Positions 26,659 to 35,857 are shown, counted from the first letter of the stretch. The stretch: DNA of 64,000 nt from JAVBMJ01 sp031551275 (GCA_031551275.1 JAVBNX010000025.1:1-64000); one strand, 5' to 3'. Notes: generated from the letters alone by a model not told the origin. Made by a program: numbers and translations.

Positions 26659-27418
26659 GATACTTAACTGCGCCCTTGTCGGCCTTCTGGCCGGTTCCGC
26701 CATCCTGATCGGAGCCCTGCTGGGCATGTACCTGAAAGTCGGCAACAAGGTGGTCGCCGCCGTGATGGCCTTCGGCGCGGGCGTGCTGATCTCGGCTTTG
26801 TCGATCGACCTTTTGGAGGACGCCTTCGACAAATACTCCAACGCCTGGGTCATGGCAGCCGCCTTCGTGGGCGGTGCTTTGGTCTTCGTGGGCGGCGACT
26901 GGCTGATCGACTCCAAGGGCGGCAAGTTCCGCCGCCACTCCCACGCCCAAACCCCCGAGGGCAAGAAACAGCTCGCCGCCGGGGGCAACATCGGCCTGGC
27001 CATCCTACTGGGCACCATCCTCGACGGCATCCCCGAATCCTTCGTGGTGGGGGCATCCCTGAGCGAGGGCGGCACGGTGGGCTGGGTCTTTATCGCTGCC
27101 GTCTTTTTGAGCAACCTGCCCGAAGGCATGTCCGGCACGATGGGCATGAAACTGGCCGGCATGCCCAACGCCCGGATCTGGCTCTGGTGGCTGATTACCC
27201 TCTTGATCACCGTGATCGCCTCCATCTGCGGCGGCCTCTTCCTGGCCGGAGCCCCCGACCAGGCCAAGTTGGCGACGGTAGCCTTCGCCTCGGGCGCGAT
27301 CCTCGCCATGCTCTGCGACACGATGATCCCCGAAGCCTTCAAATTCGGCGGCCGCGCCGTGGCATTAATTACCGTGGTAGGTTTTTTACTCTCCTTCTTG
27401 ATGAGTAAACTATTCTAG
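26657..27418 (+). CDS. ZIP-family divalent metal transporter
   Basis: A 253-residue inner-membrane protein with about eight TM helices. ZIP hallmarks in helices IV and V are clear: GTILDGIPESFVVGASL and NLPEGMSGTMGMK, which supply the His/Asn/Asp/Glu metal-site residues, though the usual H in HxxPEG is N here. A His-containing loop (FRRHSHAQTPEGKKQ) lies between helices. It probably imports zinc, iron or manganese. The stop codon overlaps the stop of the convergent gene within the palindrome CTAG (27415-27418). Confidence 0.92.
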   Translation: MILNCALVGLLAGSAILIGALLGMYLKVGNKVVAAVMAFGAGVLISALSIDLLEDAFDKYSNAWVMAAAFVGGALVFVGGDWLIDSKGGKFRRHSHAQTPEGKKQLAAGGNIGLAILLGTILDGIPESFVVGASLSEGGTVGWVFIAAVFLSNLPEGMSGTMGMKLAGMPNARIWLWWLITLLITVIASICGGLFLAGAPDQAKLATVAFASGAILAMLCDTMIPEAFKFGGRAVALITVVGFLLSFLMSKLF

Positions 27419-27726
27419 CCCCCTACACGATAGAGCTTAAGATAAGCAAAGACGGCAATAACCGCCGAAACGACCAGGATTACGAGCACGACATCCCAAA
27501 CGATCTGCCGTCTCTTCTCTTTGCGCAGTTGTTTTTTGATCCCGGCGCGGATTTCCGCCAATACCTCGGGCGGAATATCCTTATCGGGCACCCCTGGGCG
27601 GGGATTGTGCGGCGAATTGAGGTACAACTGTTTGATCCGGGCCAGGTTCTTGCGCTTGTCGATCAACATCCCGCGGTTGTGCTTTTGCCGCATATTGGAG
27701 TCCGATACCGTTCCGAAAAAGCTCAT
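27415..27726 (-). CDS. Small single-TM protein, tandem copy 2
   Basis: A 103-residue protein: a basic, cytoplasmic N-terminal part with LIDKRKNLARIKQLYLNSPHNPRPG and IPPEVLAEIRAGIKKQLRKEKRRQ, followed by one C-terminal TM helix at about 76-98. It aligns closely with the gene upstream at 27791. The start is set at the ATG at 27724-27726 because MSFFGTV matches MSFAGTV in the paralogue; a longer in-frame start at 27786 is less likely. Function unknown. Confidence 0.78.
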   Translation of the reverse strand: MSFFGTVSDSNMRQKHNRGMLIDKRKNLARIKQLYLNSPHNPRPGVPDKDIPPEVLAEIRAGIKKQLRKEKRRQIVWDVVLVILVVSAVIAVFAYLKLYRVGG

Positions 27727-27790
27727 GGCAGTTTGTTTTAGTGATGTGATTTTCATTTCCTGTTCGATCGTCAGCCCTTCTTGCATATCC

Positions 27791-28093
27791 CTAAATCCGA
27801 ATCGTCAACATCGCCATAAGCCCGACCCCCGTCAAAACGGCGAGCGAGAAGATAATAATACCGATCGTGCGCTGCCGTATCCTCTCCTTGGCAAGCTGCA
27901 CTTTGATTCCTGCCCTGATCTTAGCCAGCGCCTCGGGCGGGATCTCCGCCATCTTCCCGCCGCGGTTGGGATTGTGCGGCGAGTTGAGGTACATCTCCCT
28001 GATCCGGGCTATACGTTTTCGGTTGTGAATCAGCAATTCCCTGTTCTGCCGTTGCCGGTTGTTGGCATCCATTACTGTCCCCGCAAAACTCAT
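27791..28093 (-). CDS. Small single-TM protein, tandem copy 1
   Basis: A 100-residue tail-anchored-like protein. The shared core with the gene at 27415 is IARIREMYLNSPHNPNRGG, then EIPPEALAKIRAGIKVQLAKERIRQ, then a C-terminal TM helix (about 74-97). The conserved YLNSPHNP motif and the amphipathic IRAGIK helix suggest a shared binding partner. It is 64 nt upstream of its paralogue and 24 nt downstream of the FAD oxidoreductase gene on the same strand. Confidence 0.8.
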   Translation of the reverse strand: MSFAGTVMDANNRQRQNRELLIHNRKRIARIREMYLNSPHNPNRGGKMAEIPPEALAKIRAGIKVQLAKERIRQRTIGIIIFSLAVLTGVGLMAMLTIRI

Positions 28094-28117
28094 AGCCGCA
28101 AATTTTAATACCGCAAT

Positions 28118-29668
28118 TTACAACTTTTCCGCAATTTGCATAGCAATTTTCTCCGCAATCCGCTGCCCATCCACCGCCGAAGAGAGTATCCCCCCCGCAT
28201 ACCCCGCCCCCTCGGCGGCGGGATAGAGCCCCTCGGCCTGCGGATGGCAAAGCGTCTCGGGATCGCGCGGTATGCGCACGGGCGACGAAGTCCGCGATTC
28301 GACCCCGACCACTACGGCCTGCTCGGTCAGAAACCCGCGCATCTTCCCCCCGAACGACCGGAATCCGCCCCTGAGCGCCTGCGCCACGAACTTGGGCAAC
28401 ACTTGATTCAGCGGTACCGAAGTAAGCCCCGGACGGTAGGAACATTCGGGCAGACTGGCGGAAGCCCTGCCGGTCAAAAAATCCGTCAACCGCTGCGCCG
28501 GAGCCTTCTGCGCTCCGCCGCCCGCCAATGCCGCCGCCTGCTCGATCCGCTTGCGCAGCCTGAGCCCGGCCAGCGCGTCCTCGCCGCCGAAATCCTCCAC
28601 CCGGATCTCGGTCACAATCCCCGAGTTGGCCCACACCGAGTTGCGCCCCGAATGGGACATCCCGTTGACCACCAATTCATCCGGCGCGGTCATGGCCGGC
28701 ACGATGATCCCGCCCGGACACATACAGAACGAGTAGACCCCACGCCCCCCGATCTGCGAGACGAGCGAGTAGGCCGCCGCCGGAAGCAAAGGGTTGCGCT
28801 CCGGCGCGTGGTACTGTATCTTATCGATCAAACCCTGCGGATGCTCCACGCGAACGCCCAGCGCGAAAGACTTGGCCTGCAACTGGATACCCGCACTTTC
28901 CAGCGCCAGGTAAATATCCTCCGCCGAGTGCCCGGTAGCCAAAATTACCGCCGTGCCCTCAACCGTATCATCTCCGCATTTGACCCCGAGGATCCGCCCG
29001 TCGCGCAACAAAAAGCCGTCGACCTTCGCCCCGAAACGTATCTCCCCGCCGCAATCGACGATGCTTTTGCGCATGTTGGAGATAATGGTGGGCAAAAGAT
29101 CGCTCCCGATATGCGGATGCGCCTCATAAAGGATCTCTTCCGGCGCGCCGTGGCAAACGAACAACTCCAGGGCCCGCCGTCCGTCCCCGCGCTTGTGCGA
29201 CCGCGTGTAGAGCTTTCCGTCCGAGAAAGTCCCCGCCCCGCCCTCGCCGTAGGCGTAATTCGACTCCGGATCGAGCCCCTGTCCCCGGTTCAACGCGGCA
29301 ATATCGCGCTTCCGTTCGCTCACCCCGCGCCCCCGTTCCAGGATCACGGGTTTCAACCCCTTCTCGATCAGCGTCAAAGCCGCGAACAACCCCGCGGGCC
29401 CCGCCCCGATAATAACAACCTCTTGCGCCTTGCTCACATCCCGCGCCCTGAACCCCTCCACGGCAGGCACGGCCTCCCCTTTAAGGAAAACCTCGACCGA
29501 AAGGTTGATCACGGGATTCTTTTTGCGCGCGTCGATCGAGCGCCTGAGCACCCTGACCGACGCAACGTTTCCGGGATCCACCCCGGCTTTTCTGGCCGCG
29601 ATTCCGCGGCAAAGTTCCACATCGGCAGCCTGTTCGGGCCTCAGTACAAGGGAAATTAGGTGGGGCAT
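28118..29668 (-). CDS. NAD(P)/FAD-dependent oxidoreductase (COG2509 type)
   Basis: A 516-residue flavoprotein of the uncharacterised FAD-dependent dehydrogenase group. An N-terminal domain of about 80 residues with VLRRSIDARKK is typical. The dinucleotide fold GAGPAGLFAAL follows at about 92, with the Glu-Arg block ILERG and the GGAGTFSDGKLYTR motif characteristic of this group, then CPGGIIVPA and a C-terminal second FAD block PAAEGAGYAGGILSSAVDG. The substrate is unknown. It is divergent from the glycosyltransferase at 29726. Confidence 0.92.
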   Translation of the reverse strand: MPHLISLVLRPEQAADVELCRGIAARKAGVDPGNVASVRVLRRSIDARKKNPVINLSVEVFLKGEAVPAVEGFRARDVSKAQEVVIIGAGPAGLFAALTLIEKGLKPVILERGRGVSERKRDIAALNRGQGLDPESNYAYGEGGAGTFSDGKLYTRSHKRGDGRRALELFVCHGAPEEILYEAHPHIGSDLLPTIISNMRKSIVDCGGEIRFGAKVDGFLLRDGRILGVKCGDDTVEGTAVILATGHSAEDIYLALESAGIQLQAKSFALGVRVEHPQGLIDKIQYHAPERNPLLPAAAYSLVSQIGGRGVYSFCMCPGGIIVPAMTAPDELVVNGMSHSGRNSVWANSGIVTEIRVEDFGGEDALAGLRLRKRIEQAAALAGGGAQKAPAQRLTDFLTGRASASLPECSYRPGLTSVPLNQVLPKFVAQALRGGFRSFGGKMRGFLTEQAVVVGVESRTSSPVRIPRDPETLCHPQAEGLYPAAEGAGYAGGILSSAVDGQRIAEKIAMQIAEKL

Positions 29669-29692
29669 AACAAATAATTTCTACAAAAGTAG

Positions 29693-29700
29693 TACATTTG
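29693..29700 (+). promoter_or_regulatory. -7 box for the GT2 gene
   Basis: TACATTTG matches TAnnTTTG and lies 25 nt before the ATG at 29726, in the divergent intergenic region. Confidence 0.5.
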
Positions 29701-29725
29701 TGCGACTATTCCCCTTCCCGTGCAG

Positions 29726-30454
29726 ATGAAAAAGGTAGTTATCATCCCCACATACAACGAAAAAGAGAACGTCGGCGCGATGATCGACAAGGTAATGTCC
29801 CTGCCGCAGGGTTTTGACCTGCTGGTGGTCGACGACGCTTCGCCCGACGGCACGGCCGGGATCGTCCTCGGGCGCGTCCAGCAGTACGGCGAGAGGGTCA
29901 ACCTGCTGGAACGCTCCGGCAAACTGGGCCTTGGAACCGCCTACATCGCGGGTTTCCGTTGGGCTTTGGAACGCGACTACGACTACATCTTCGAGATGGA
30001 CGTCGACTTTTCCCACAACCCCGACGATTTGCCCCGCCTGCTCGAGCAGGCCCAAAACGGGGCCGGGATGGTGGTGGGCTCGCGGTATTGCTCGGGCGTG
30101 AACGTGGTCAACTGGCCGATGAAACGCCTGCTGCTCTCCTTCTACGCCTCGATGTACGTGCGCTGCGTGACCCGTATGCCCGTGCGCGACGCCACGGCGG
30201 GTTTTGTCTGCTACTCCGCTGAAACCCTGAGAACCATAGACTTGGACCGCGTCAAAATGAAGGGCTACGGCTTCCAGATCGAAATGAAATACTCCGCCTG
30301 GAAACTGGGTTTCCCGATCAAGGAGGTCTCGATCATCTTCGTCGACCGCGTGCTGGGCAGCTCGAAAATGAGCGGCAGCATCTTCGGCGAGGCCTTCTGG
30401 GGGGTGATCGGCCTGCGTTTCAGGTGCATCAAACCCTCGAAACGAAGCTGCTGA
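29726..30454 (+). CDS. GT2 glycosyltransferase, polyprenol-phosphate mannosyl/glucosyl type
   Basis: A 242-residue GT-A fold enzyme without TM anchors. It starts MKKVVIIPTYNEKENV, with VVDDASPDGT for UDP/GDP-sugar binding, the DxD-like EMDVDFSHNPDD, GSRYCSG, and the conserved DATAGFVCYS and KGYGFQIEMKY blocks of the dolichyl- or polyprenyl-phosphate mannose synthase group. It probably charges a lipid carrier with a sugar for envelope glycans or protein glycosylation. It ends one base before pyrC begins, so the two are co-transcribed. Confidence 0.92.
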   Translation: MKKVVIIPTYNEKENVGAMIDKVMSLPQGFDLLVVDDASPDGTAGIVLGRVQQYGERVNLLERSGKLGLGTAYIAGFRWALERDYDYIFEMDVDFSHNPDDLPRLLEQAQNGAGMVVGSRYCSGVNVVNWPMKRLLLSFYASMYVRCVTRMPVRDATAGFVCYSAETLRTIDLDRVKMKGYGFQIEMKYSAWKLGFPIKEVSIIFVDRVLGSSKMSGSIFGEAFWGVIGLRFRCIKPSKRSC

Positions 30455-30455
30455 G

Positions 30456-31811
30456 ATGGATCTGCTGATCGAAAACGGAACGATCGTCAACCGGGGCCGC
30501 AGCTTTTCCGGTTACGTGCTGATCTCCGGCGACCGGATCGCCGCCACCGGAGAAGGGAGCTATCCCGCCGAATTACAGGATAATTTTCGTGGCCGACGCA
30601 TCGACGCCCGGGGCAAGTTGGTGCTCCCCGGCGTGATCGACGACCAGGTCCACTTCCGCGAACCGGGCCTCACCCGCAAGGGCGACATCGCCAGCGAGTC
30701 CGCGGCCGCCGTGGCCGGGGGCGTGACCTCGTTTATGGATATGCCCAACACCGTCCCGCCGACAACCTCGATAGGGGAATGGGAGCGCAAGAACGAGCGC
30801 GCGCAAGAGACGAGCCACGCCAACTGGGCCTTCTATTTCGGGGCTACCAACGACAACATAGAGCAGATAGCCGCCCTCGACCCGAAGAAGATCTGCGGCG
30901 TGAAGCTCTTTATGGGCTCCTCCACGGGCAACATGCTGGTCGATGATCCCAAGACTTTGGCGGCCATTTTCGACCGGAGCCCGGTGCTGATCGCCACCCA
31001 TTGCGAGGACGAGGCGATGATCCGCCGACTGGCCGCCGACTTCAAAGCCCGCTACGGGGACAAGATCCCGCCCGCCTACCACGCCGAGATCCGCAGCGCC
31101 GAAGCCTGCTACCGCTCCTCTGCCCAAGCCGTCTCCCTGGCCGACCGCTACGGTTCCAACCTCCACGTGTTGCACATGAGCACCGCGTGCGAACTGGCCC
31201 TTTTCGACGCCAAACCGTTATCAGATAAGAAAATAACCAACGAAGTCTGCGTCCACCACCTTTGGTTCTCGCTGGAGGATTACGCGGAAAAAGGCAACCT
31301 GATCAAGTGGAATCCCTCGATCAAGACCCAAGGCGACCGCGACGCCCTGCGCGCAGGCCTGCTCAATAACAAGGTCGACGTGGTGGCCACCGACCACGCC
31401 CCCCACACCCGGGAGGAGAAGTCCCGCCCCTACTGGGAGTGTCCCTCGGGCGCGCCCATGGTGCAGCACTCGCTTACCGCGATGCTGGAACTCTCCCGTC
31501 AGGGCGTTTTGTCTGTGGACCAGGTCGTCGAAAAAATGTGCCACGCCCCGGCCATGCGCTACGGCGTCGAAGGCAGGGGCTTTCTGGATGCGGGAATGTA
31601 CGCCGACGTGGTGATCGTCGACCCGGATTCGGAGTGGACCGTCGCCCCCGAAAACATCCTCTACAAGTGCGGTTGGTCCCCCCTGGAAGCCACGACCCTC
31701 CGCAACCGCGTGCAGACCACGATCCTGAACGGCCGCATAGCCTACTGTGAAGGGGTTTTCTCCCCCGAACGCCACGCCGCGCAGCTCACGTTCAAGGGCC
31801 TGCCCCGGTAG
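30456..31811 (+). CDS. pyrC: Dihydroorotase
   Basis: A 451-residue amidohydrolase that cyclises carbamoyl-aspartate to dihydroorotate in pyrimidine synthesis. The metal-site residues seen are Lys150 (carboxylated, GVKLFMGSS), His182 (ATHCED), His240 (HVLHMST) and Asp313 (ATDHAPH). The first metal motif, usually HxH, reads QVH (Gln64, His66) in IDDQVHFREPG, so one histidine ligand is replaced. From memory this is shared with other Bacteroidetes dihydroorotases, so activity is expected. It follows the glycosyltransferase gene with a one-base gap. Confidence 0.94.
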   Translation: MDLLIENGTIVNRGRSFSGYVLISGDRIAATGEGSYPAELQDNFRGRRIDARGKLVLPGVIDDQVHFREPGLTRKGDIASESAAAVAGGVTSFMDMPNTVPPTTSIGEWERKNERAQETSHANWAFYFGATNDNIEQIAALDPKKICGVKLFMGSSTGNMLVDDPKTLAAIFDRSPVLIATHCEDEAMIRRLAADFKARYGDKIPPAYHAEIRSAEACYRSSAQAVSLADRYGSNLHVLHMSTACELALFDAKPLSDKKITNEVCVHHLWFSLEDYAEKGNLIKWNPSIKTQGDRDALRAGLLNNKVDVVATDHAPHTREEKSRPYWECPSGAPMVQHSLTAMLELSRQGVLSVDQVVEKMCHAPAMRYGVEGRGFLDAGMYADVVIVDPDSEWTVAPENILYKCGWSPLEATTLRNRVQTTILNGRIAYCEGVFSPERHAAQLTFKGLPR

Positions 31812-31837
31812 CGGAAAATTTATTCCCCGGTAGTGCC

Positions 31838-32704
31838 TTACTCCCCGACGACCGCCGAAGTGCTCGAGGCGCAATAGACGGCGAAATACCCCACCGCGCC
31901 GCCGGTCAAATTGGTCGTGATGTTGGAGGGCGGACCCCCGAAGAAGGGCACCTCGCCTTCGAGTTGCTCCTGGCACTGGTTGATAAAGTTGTAGTAGCCG
32001 CGCTCGATCCTGCAAAACCAGAGGAAGATATCGTCGCCCGGCCTGACGAAATAGCCATCACCCTCGTCGGGCCTGACGTCCATGAATTGCAGTGAGATGC
32101 CCTGCATGTACTGCCCGTTGAACAGGTTGTCGTCCATGATGCTTCGCTTGCTGACCTGGTCGTTGATGGGACGGCCGTTGAGCTGGAAGAGTGCAAGGTA
32201 GTAATCCGCCGAGGGGGGATCCTGCGCGTAGATGTCGGCGCTGTAAAATTCGCGCCCCATGATGTTGAACGGGCGCATCTTCATCGAATCGATTTCAATG
32301 GCCTCGATGGGCGTGGAGACGGCCGTGTAGTGCTCCTCTATGCCGTCGTCGTTGGAATCCACCTCCACGTGGAGCGTGTAGGCGACTCCGGGCGTGATGA
32401 TCATCGGGGTGTTATCCCCGTTGCCGTACAGGCCCGCCGTGACGGTCAGCCGAAAGGGGATTACCTGCCCGTCGGAGCTTTCGACCCACACGTTGGCGTT
32501 GTTGACCACCGGGTTGGGCTCGTCGCTGAAATAGGGCGTCGAGAGGCCCACGCTCACGTATTGGTACTGCTGCAAGTCGCAAAGTGTCCCGCTGATGACC
32601 ACCACCGGGTCGGAATCGTCGGTGTGGATCTCTATGGGGACCGTGCAGCCGGCCAGCAGCAGGGGGAGTAGCAGGGAGAGGAGTAGGGGAGCGAGGGATT
32701 TCAT
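31838..32704 (-). CDS. DUF4249 lipoprotein, copy 2
   Basis: A 288-residue lipoprotein (lipobox LLAGC, Cys20) beginning CTVPIEIHTDDSDPVVVISG, the typical DUF4249 start. It aligns over its whole length with the gene upstream, including STPYFSDEPNPVV, SMKMRPFNIMGREF, AQDPPSADYYLALF, NGQYMQGISLQ and the C-terminal PFFGGPPSNI(T/V)TNLTGGAVGYFA. DUF4249 proteins are found next to TonB receptors and are thought to be their surface lipoprotein partners; the ligand is unknown. Confidence 0.92.
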   Translation of the reverse strand: MKSLAPLLLSLLLPLLLAGCTVPIEIHTDDSDPVVVISGTLCDLQQYQYVSVGLSTPYFSDEPNPVVNNANVWVESSDGQVIPFRLTVTAGLYGNGDNTPMIITPGVAYTLHVEVDSNDDGIEEHYTAVSTPIEAIEIDSMKMRPFNIMGREFYSADIYAQDPPSADYYLALFQLNGRPINDQVSKRSIMDDNLFNGQYMQGISLQFMDVRPDEGDGYFVRPGDDIFLWFCRIERGYYNFINQCQEQLEGEVPFFGGPPSNITTNLTGGAVGYFAVYCASSTSAVVGE

Positions 32705-32713
32705 GGTCAGCGT

Positions 32714-33577
32714 TTATTCGGTTACCTCCCTTGTTACCGACGAGGAGCTGTACCCCGCGAAGTAGCCCACCGCGCCGCCCGTCAGATTGGTTACGATGTT
32801 CGAGGGAGGCCCCCCGAAGAAGGGCGATTCGCCCTGTTGCTGGTGCTGGCACTGGTTGATAAAGTCGTAATAGCCGCGCTCGATCCGGCTCAGGTAGAGG
32901 GTCAGCACGTCGCCCGGCTTGAGGTGCTCGCGCTTGATGTTGTCGGGCGAGGGCGAGCGCGAGTCGCTGAAGAGTTGCAGTGATATCCCATTGATGTACT
33001 GGCCGTTGAAGAGTTGGTCGTCCATCGTGGCCAGGTCGATGATCGAGTTGTTGACCAGCGAATCGTTCAGCACGAAGCGCGAGAGGTAGTAATCCTCGCT
33101 CGGGGGGTCCTGTGCGTAGAGGTAGGCCCCGTAGAGCATATAGCCCATGATATCGACGTTGCGTATCTGCATCGAATCGATCGGTATGGGGGTGATCACG
33201 GTGGTCGAGGCCTGGTACAGCTCCGGGATGCCGTCCCCGTCGAAGTCGAGCGAGACGTTCAATGTGTAGCCCCTGCCCGGGACCGGGTCGAAGGGGAACG
33301 CGCTCTGGTAGAGCCCCGGCGAGTCGGGGCGCGACAGGTAGGGGATGATCATCCCCTCGGTGGGCTCGATCCACACCTCGGCGTCGCCGACCATTTGGTC
33401 GGGCTCGTCGCTGAAGTAGGGGGCCGATACGCTGACCGTGACGTACTGGTTGTCGGTCAGATCGGACAGCACCCCGTAGATGACCAGCACGGGGTTCGAG
33501 TCCCTCGTGTCGATCTCGAAGGGGACCGTGCACGAGGCCAGGAGCGCCGACAGGAATATGGTAATCCGCGCCCTCAA
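32714..33577 (-). CDS. DUF4249 lipoprotein, copy 1
   Basis: A 287-residue lipoprotein (SPII signal MRARITIFLSALLASC) with the same domain as copy 2. The start is TTG at 33575-33577; no ATG exists before the mature domain, and the TTG overlaps the TonB receptor stop as TTGA, which points to translational coupling. The strong conservation of the terminal PFFGGPPSNIVTNLTGGAVGYFAGY block marks the most constrained surface. The three genes form a receptor-lipoprotein-lipoprotein unit. Confidence 0.92.
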   Translation of the reverse strand: MRARITIFLSALLASCTVPFEIDTRDSNPVLVIYGVLSDLTDNQYVTVSVSAPYFSDEPDQMVGDAEVWIEPTEGMIIPYLSRPDSPGLYQSAFPFDPVPGRGYTLNVSLDFDGDGIPELYQASTTVITPIPIDSMQIRNVDIMGYMLYGAYLYAQDPPSEDYYLSRFVLNDSLVNNSIIDLATMDDQLFNGQYINGISLQLFSDSRSPSPDNIKREHLKPGDVLTLYLSRIERGYYDFINQCQHQQQGESPFFGGPPSNIVTNLTGGAVGYFAGYSSSSVTREVTE

Positions 33578-35853
33578 AACTTAAAGTTGTAAGTGATCGA
33601 CGGGATGATGCTGAACAGGTAGGTCATCTCCGCCTGCGGGTAGGCCCCGTCCTGGTTGAAGGTGATGATCCAGGCGTTCTTCCTGGCGTAGGCGTTGTAG
33701 ATCGAGAGGTTCCACTCGCTCTTCCAACGCTTCCTGCTGTCTGGTTTTGGGATGTAGTTCAGCGAGAGGTCGAGCCGATGGTAGTCGGGCTTGCGGTACT
33801 CGTTGCGCCCCGAGTAGATGGGAAAATAGTTGTTGCCGATCTGGAAGCGCCCGGTGGGGTAGGTGGTCGGGTTGCCCGTCGCGTAGACCCACACGGCCGA
33901 GGCGCTTACCTTGGGCGAGAAGGACCAGTTGGCCACGATGTTCACGCAATGGGTCTTGTCGTAGGGGGCCAGGTAGCTCTTTCCGCCGTTGATCTCGGGG
34001 ATGGTCCTTTCGGAGCGCGACAGGGTGTAGTTCACAAAGCCCGTCAGCCTTCCATGGTTCTTGCGCACCATGACCTCCATGCCGTAGCTGTGGCCGTGCC
34101 CGGTGCGGATCTCCCCCTCCAGGGTGCGATTCAGCAGCAGTTGGGCGTGGTCGGCGAAGTCGATCACGTTGTGCAGGCGTTTGTAGTAGAACTCCACCGA
34201 GGCCTCGACCGCGTGGTCGAAAAAGTCGTGGAAGTAGCCCGCCGAGAGGATGTCCGCCGTCTGGGGCCTCACGTTGGGGCTGGCCGGGAACCAGATCGTC
34301 AAAGGGCTCCCCGCCGAGGAGTTTTCGGCCTGCTGCAAATACTGCACGTTGCGCGCGTAGGAAGCCTTGATCGAGGAGCGCTCGCCCAACAACGCCACCG
34401 CCCCGATGCGGGGTTCGAGTCTCTGGTAGTGGTTGAATATCTTCCCTTTGCCGTAGACCAGCGAGTCGGCCAGGTCATGCTCCGCATCGAAGATGTACGA
34501 CGTGGTGGCCCCCATGTTCTGGAACAACGACCACCGCAGGCCGTACCGCAGCGTGAGCCATTTGGTCGGCGATTGTTCGTTGGAGAGGTATAGGGCGTGC
34601 TCCAACGCGTTGCCTTTCGGGGTCTTGTACTCGGCGTACCCTTCGGCCGTGGCGGTCGCCGGGTCGATCAAATGGAGCGTGGAGCTCGCCCCGTAGCTCA
34701 GGTTGAACCACTTGTTGAAGTGCTGGTCGAAATCGGTGCGGAGCGTGAAGTCCCGGATCTTGCTCTTCCAGGCCGCCCCCTCCATGCCGATATCCGACCC
34801 CAGGGCGTAGGAGTAGTCGCTAAAAAGCGCCCCCGTCACGGCCTGGAAGCCCTCGTGAAAGGTGTGCGTCCAGTTCAGCGCCCCCGTCCCGTTGCCGTAC
34901 TTGAACATCCCGGCCGGGGCCGAGAAATTGTCCTTGCCGAAGTAGCCCGAAAAGTCGAGGCGGTCGCGCCAGGAGAATTTATGCGAGAGTTTGCCGTTCA
35001 AATCATAAAAGTAGATCGAACTTTTGCGCAGGTCCTTGTCCGATGAGAGTTTTAAGAACAGGTCGGCGTAGCTCCGCCTGAAACCCGCCATCCAGGAGGT
35101 CTTCTCGCCCCAGGGCCCGCGCAGGGTCAGCCGCGTGGAGATCAGGCCGATGCCGCCCTCCATGCCGAAACTCTCGGGGTCGTCCTTGCGGCTCTGCACC
35201 GAGAGCAACGAGGAGAGCCTGCCCCCATATTTGAGGGGCATATCGCCCTTGTAGAGCTCCAGGCCGCTGATGGCGTCGTTGTTGAAGACCGAGAAGAATC
35301 CCAGCAGGTGTGATGCGTTGTAGACCGCCGCGTTGTCCAGCAGGATCAGGTTCTGGTCGGGCGAGCCGCCCCTCACGCTGAATCCGGACCCCCCTTCGCT
35401 GACGGGCGTGACCCCAGGCAGCAACTGGACGGCCTTGAGGATGTCGACCTCGCCGAGCAAAGCGGGCATGGCCTTGACCTGGGCGATCGAGAGCTTTTCG
35501 ATGCCCGTCCCCATCCGGCTCAGCACGGGTCCCGAGCCGCGCGAGACGACCGAGATCTGCTCCATCTGCCTGACGTCGGGATCGAGCGCGAAGTCGATCT
35601 CGCTGCCTTTGGCGGGGGCCTCTTTGGGGGTGTAGCCGATGTAGGTAACTTTCAGGGTCGCGTTTTCGCGCTCCACCTCGATGCGGTAGAGGCCCTGCGC
35701 GTCGGAGGTCGTCCCCCGGGAGCTGCCCTCCACCCTGACCGAAGCGCCCGGCAGGGGATTGCCCGTCGCGCTGTCGGTAATCCGCCCGGTTACGGGACGT
35801 CCCCAGACGGGGACGGCACATAGCAATAAGAAAAGGGTCGCGCGGAATTTCAC
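33574..35853 (-). CDS. TonB-dependent receptor with carboxypeptidase-like N-terminal domain
   Basis: A 759-residue outer-membrane receptor. The signal peptide covers residues 1-18, followed by a CarboxypepD_reg-like domain (VTGRITDSATGNPLPGASVRVEG...) to about 90, a plug with GFSVRGGSPDQNLILLDNAAVYN at about 150-180, and a 22-strand barrel ending SIIPSITYNFKF. It imports an unknown ligand using TonB energy, together with the DUF4249 lipoproteins downstream. The start is GTG at 35851-35853, placed only four bases after a TATCTTTG box (see findings). Confidence 0.94.
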   Translation of the reverse strand: MKFRATLFLLLCAVPVWGRPVTGRITDSATGNPLPGASVRVEGSSRGTTSDAQGLYRIEVERENATLKVTYIGYTPKEAPAKGSEIDFALDPDVRQMEQISVVSRGSGPVLSRMGTGIEKLSIAQVKAMPALLGEVDILKAVQLLPGVTPVSEGGSGFSVRGGSPDQNLILLDNAAVYNASHLLGFFSVFNNDAISGLELYKGDMPLKYGGRLSSLLSVQSRKDDPESFGMEGGIGLISTRLTLRGPWGEKTSWMAGFRRSYADLFLKLSSDKDLRKSSIYFYDLNGKLSHKFSWRDRLDFSGYFGKDNFSAPAGMFKYGNGTGALNWTHTFHEGFQAVTGALFSDYSYALGSDIGMEGAAWKSKIRDFTLRTDFDQHFNKWFNLSYGASSTLHLIDPATATAEGYAEYKTPKGNALEHALYLSNEQSPTKWLTLRYGLRWSLFQNMGATTSYIFDAEHDLADSLVYGKGKIFNHYQRLEPRIGAVALLGERSSIKASYARNVQYLQQAENSSAGSPLTIWFPASPNVRPQTADILSAGYFHDFFDHAVEASVEFYYKRLHNVIDFADHAQLLLNRTLEGEIRTGHGHSYGMEVMVRKNHGRLTGFVNYTLSRSERTIPEINGGKSYLAPYDKTHCVNIVANWSFSPKVSASAVWVYATGNPTTYPTGRFQIGNNYFPIYSGRNEYRKPDYHRLDLSLNYIPKPDSRKRWKSEWNLSIYNAYARKNAWIITFNQDGAYPQAEMTYLFSIIPSITYNFKF

Positions 35854-35857
35854 GATG

